The position numbers and the translations under genes were made by a program. Positions 62,578 through 64,000 of a DNA stretch of 64,000 bases are shown piece by piece (the stretch's first letter is position 1; every line of letters starts with the position of its first letter). The notes below the pieces were generated by a model. That model worked only from the letters and a program-made list of their open reading frames with translations, was not told the DNA's origin and did no database searches. Origin of the DNA: Streptomyces sp. NBC_01717 (GTDB taxonomy: Bacteria; Actinomycetota; Actinomycetes; Streptomycetales; Streptomycetaceae); NCBI RefSeq assembly GCF_036248255.1, contig NZ_CP109178.1, forward strand, positions 6,014,001-6,078,000, in the 5' to 3' direction.

Positions 62578-64000
62578 GTGTTTTCTGCTTCTTCAGCGAC
62601 CGCTTCGGCATCCAGTGCGGGGACGAATCCCCCACGGAGACCGGGCATATCCCGGTTGGCCGCATCGGCGGTGGCATCCGGGCTCGTCATAGCCGCCGCT
62701 CTCGTCGGCGCAGGCAGCGCGGCCGCCGACGAGGCGCCCCAGCACCAGGGCGGCGCGACCGCTGTCCTGGACGGGTTGAAGACCTACGACCGGGCCGTGC
62801 TCCACACGGACGGCAAGAAGCAGGAGCTGGCCGCAGGGCTCTTCGAGATGACCGTCGACGGCGGCGGCAAGCTCAAGACGTACTGCATCGACATTCACAA
62901 CCCCACCCAGGACCAGGCGAAGTACCTGGAGACCCCCTGGAACCAGACGTCGCTCGGCGCCAACAAGAACGCGGGCAGGATCCGCTGGATCCTGCAGCAC
63001 TCCTACCCGCAGATCGACGACCTCGCGGCGCTCGCCGAACAGGCCGGCACCGGGCCGCTGACCGAGCAGACCGCGGCGGCGGGCACCCAGGTCGCCATCT
63101 GGCGCTACTCGGACAACGCCGATGTCGACGCCTCCGACCAGCAGGCGGAGAAGCTCGCCGACTGGCTGGGAGAGCACGCCGAGGACGTCGCCGAGCCCAA
63201 GGCGTCCCTCGCCCTGGACCCGGCAGCGGTCTCCGGTCTGTCCGGTGAGCGGCTCGGGCCGGTCACCGTCCACACCGACGCCGGCCAGGTCTCGGTGACC
63301 CCGCCCGCCGACTCCGCCAGCGGCGTCAAGGTCACCGACAAGAGCGGCAAGCCCGTCACCGCCGCCGTCAACGGCGCCGAGCTCTACTTCGACGTCCCGG
63401 CGGGTGCCGCCGACGGCACCGCCTCGCTGACCGTGCAGGCCACCACCTCGGTGCCGGTCGGCCGGGCCTTCGCCGGGGTGACCAAGAGCCAGACCCAGAT
63501 CCTGGCCGGCTCCAGCGAGTCCACGGTCTCCGCGACCGCCACCGCGACCTGGGCCAAGAAGGGTGCAATCCCCGCGATCACCGCGAAGAAGAACTGCGCC
63601 AAGGGCGGCGTGGACGTCACCGCGAGCAACGAGGGCGACGAGCCGTTCACCTTCGAGCTGGCCGGTGCCGAGCACACCGTCGAGGCCGGACAGACCGAGA
63701 CGGTGACCGTCCCGGTCGCCGAGGACCAGGCGTACGACTTCACGATCACCGGTCCCGGCGGGTTCACCAAGACGTTCAAGGGCGTCCTGGACTGCAAGAC
63801 CACCGGCAGCGGTACCGGCGGCCTCGACACCCAGACCGCCGACCAGCCCGCCCCGGCCACGGCCGGCGGCAGCTCGACCGGGACCGGTGGCGACCTCGCC
63901 GAGACCGGCAGCTCCAACGCCACGCCGATCATCGCGGGCATCGCCATCGCACTCGTCGTCATCGGTGGCGGCGCGGTCTTCCTCCTCCGCAAGCGGAAGG
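62578..64000 (+). CDS. Thioester-domain, LAETG-anchored surface protein (3' end outside)
   Basis: Start GTG 62578 with CGGAGGGG upstream; 474 codons reach the window end without a stop. Signal peptide with Arg-rich start and Ala/Val core (cleavage near AAA-DEAP). Thioester domain: LKTYCIDIHNPTQDQ (Cys of the Cys-Gln bond) and GTQVAIWRYSDNA (Gln). Two Ig-like repeats follow. Near the end come a Gly/Thr/Ser spacer and the sorting signal LAETG with a hydrophobic helix and basic tail (RKRK), a class E sortase substrate. Probably an adhesin or aerial-hypha surface protein. The stop must lie a few codons beyond 64000. Confidence 0.9.
   Translation, partial: MFSASSATASASSAGTNPPRRPGISRLAASAVASGLVIAAALVGAGSAAADEAPQHQGGATAVLDGLKTYDRAVLHTDGKKQELAAGLFEMTVDGGGKLKTYCIDIHNPTQDQAKYLETPWNQTSLGANKNAGRIRWILQHSYPQIDDLAALAEQAGTGPLTEQTAAAGTQVAIWRYSDNADVDASDQQAEKLADWLGEHAEDVAEPKASLALDPAAVSGLSGERLGPVTVHTDAGQVSVTPPADSASGVKVTDKSGKPVTAAVNGAELYFDVPAGAADGTASLTVQATTSVPVGRAFAGVTKSQTQILAGSSESTVSATATATWAKKGAIPAITAKKNCAKGGVDVTASNEGDEPFTFELAGAEHTVEAGQTETVTVPVAEDQAYDFTITGPGGFTKTFKGVLDCKTTGSGTGGLDTQTADQPAPATAGGSSTGTGGDLAETGSSNATPIIAGIAIALVVIGGGAVFLLRKRK

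Overview
This window is chromosomal DNA from a Streptomyces or a very close relative. The evidence is a G+C content near 70%, third-codon-position bias, frequent GTG and TTG starts, ATGA-type gene overlaps, TTA codons confined (as far as I checked) to two pathway regulators, tandem dynamin-like GTPases beside an SSB gene, an LAETG-sorted surface protein and a SpoIIE/HATPase regulator. It carries no phage, plasmid, insertion sequence or CRISPR array that I can recognise.

Layout. 1-2760: end of a carbohydrate operon (Gfo/Idh/MocA oxidoreductase, DUF993 aldolase-like protein, sugar isomerase). 3030-7659: secreted lytic transglycosylase, RecD2 helicase, citrate synthase. 8171-11128: copper-export operon copZ-copA behind a CsoR-type operator. 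11334-13294: zinc alcohol dehydrogenase, small HTH protein, secreted peptidoglycan-binding protein. 13380-20798: myo-inositol catabolism (IolE-like isomerase divergent from iolC, an IolJ-like aldolase-fold protein, iolB, iolD, mmsA), closed by a strong terminator. 21010-29714: assorted genes, including an alpha/beta hydrolase fused to an ABC ATPase with its own permease, and a VWA lipoprotein. 29877-35688: NarL-type two-component pair, a large PAS/GAF/SpoIIE/HATPase protein, and a 57-residue protein. 35855-39981: molybdate transporter modABC, a molybdopterin oxidoreductase domain protein and a Mop-domain HTH regulator.

40117-56292 is the accessory centre of the window and looks like an undescribed biosynthetic gene cluster. 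It contains a ThyX-type flavin-dependent thymidylate synthase, a LOG-family nucleotide phosphoribohydrolase, an IPNS-like 2OG-Fe(II) oxygenase, four different ATP-grasp ligases, a PF10014-type amino-acid 2OG dioxygenase, an NCS2 nucleobase permease (broken by a one-base frameshift), an MFS exporter, two paralogous regulators each with one TTA codon, a secreted Thr-rich peptide and two 20-residue mini-ORFs. Its left edge holds a decayed paralogue of one of its ATP-grasp genes and remnants of a dehydrogenase. The simplest reading (inference) is that a pyrimidine nucleotide is C5-methylated, cleaved to the free base, oxidised on the methyl group and joined to (hydroxylated) amino acids by ATP-grasp ligases.

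56454-64000: F420/PPOX-type oxidoreductase, small secreted Cys protein, tRNA-Arg(UCU), the dynamin pair linked to sporulation septation, an SSB gene whose ribosome-binding site lies inside a predicted RNA hairpin, and the start of a thioester-domain, sortase-anchored surface protein that runs off the end.
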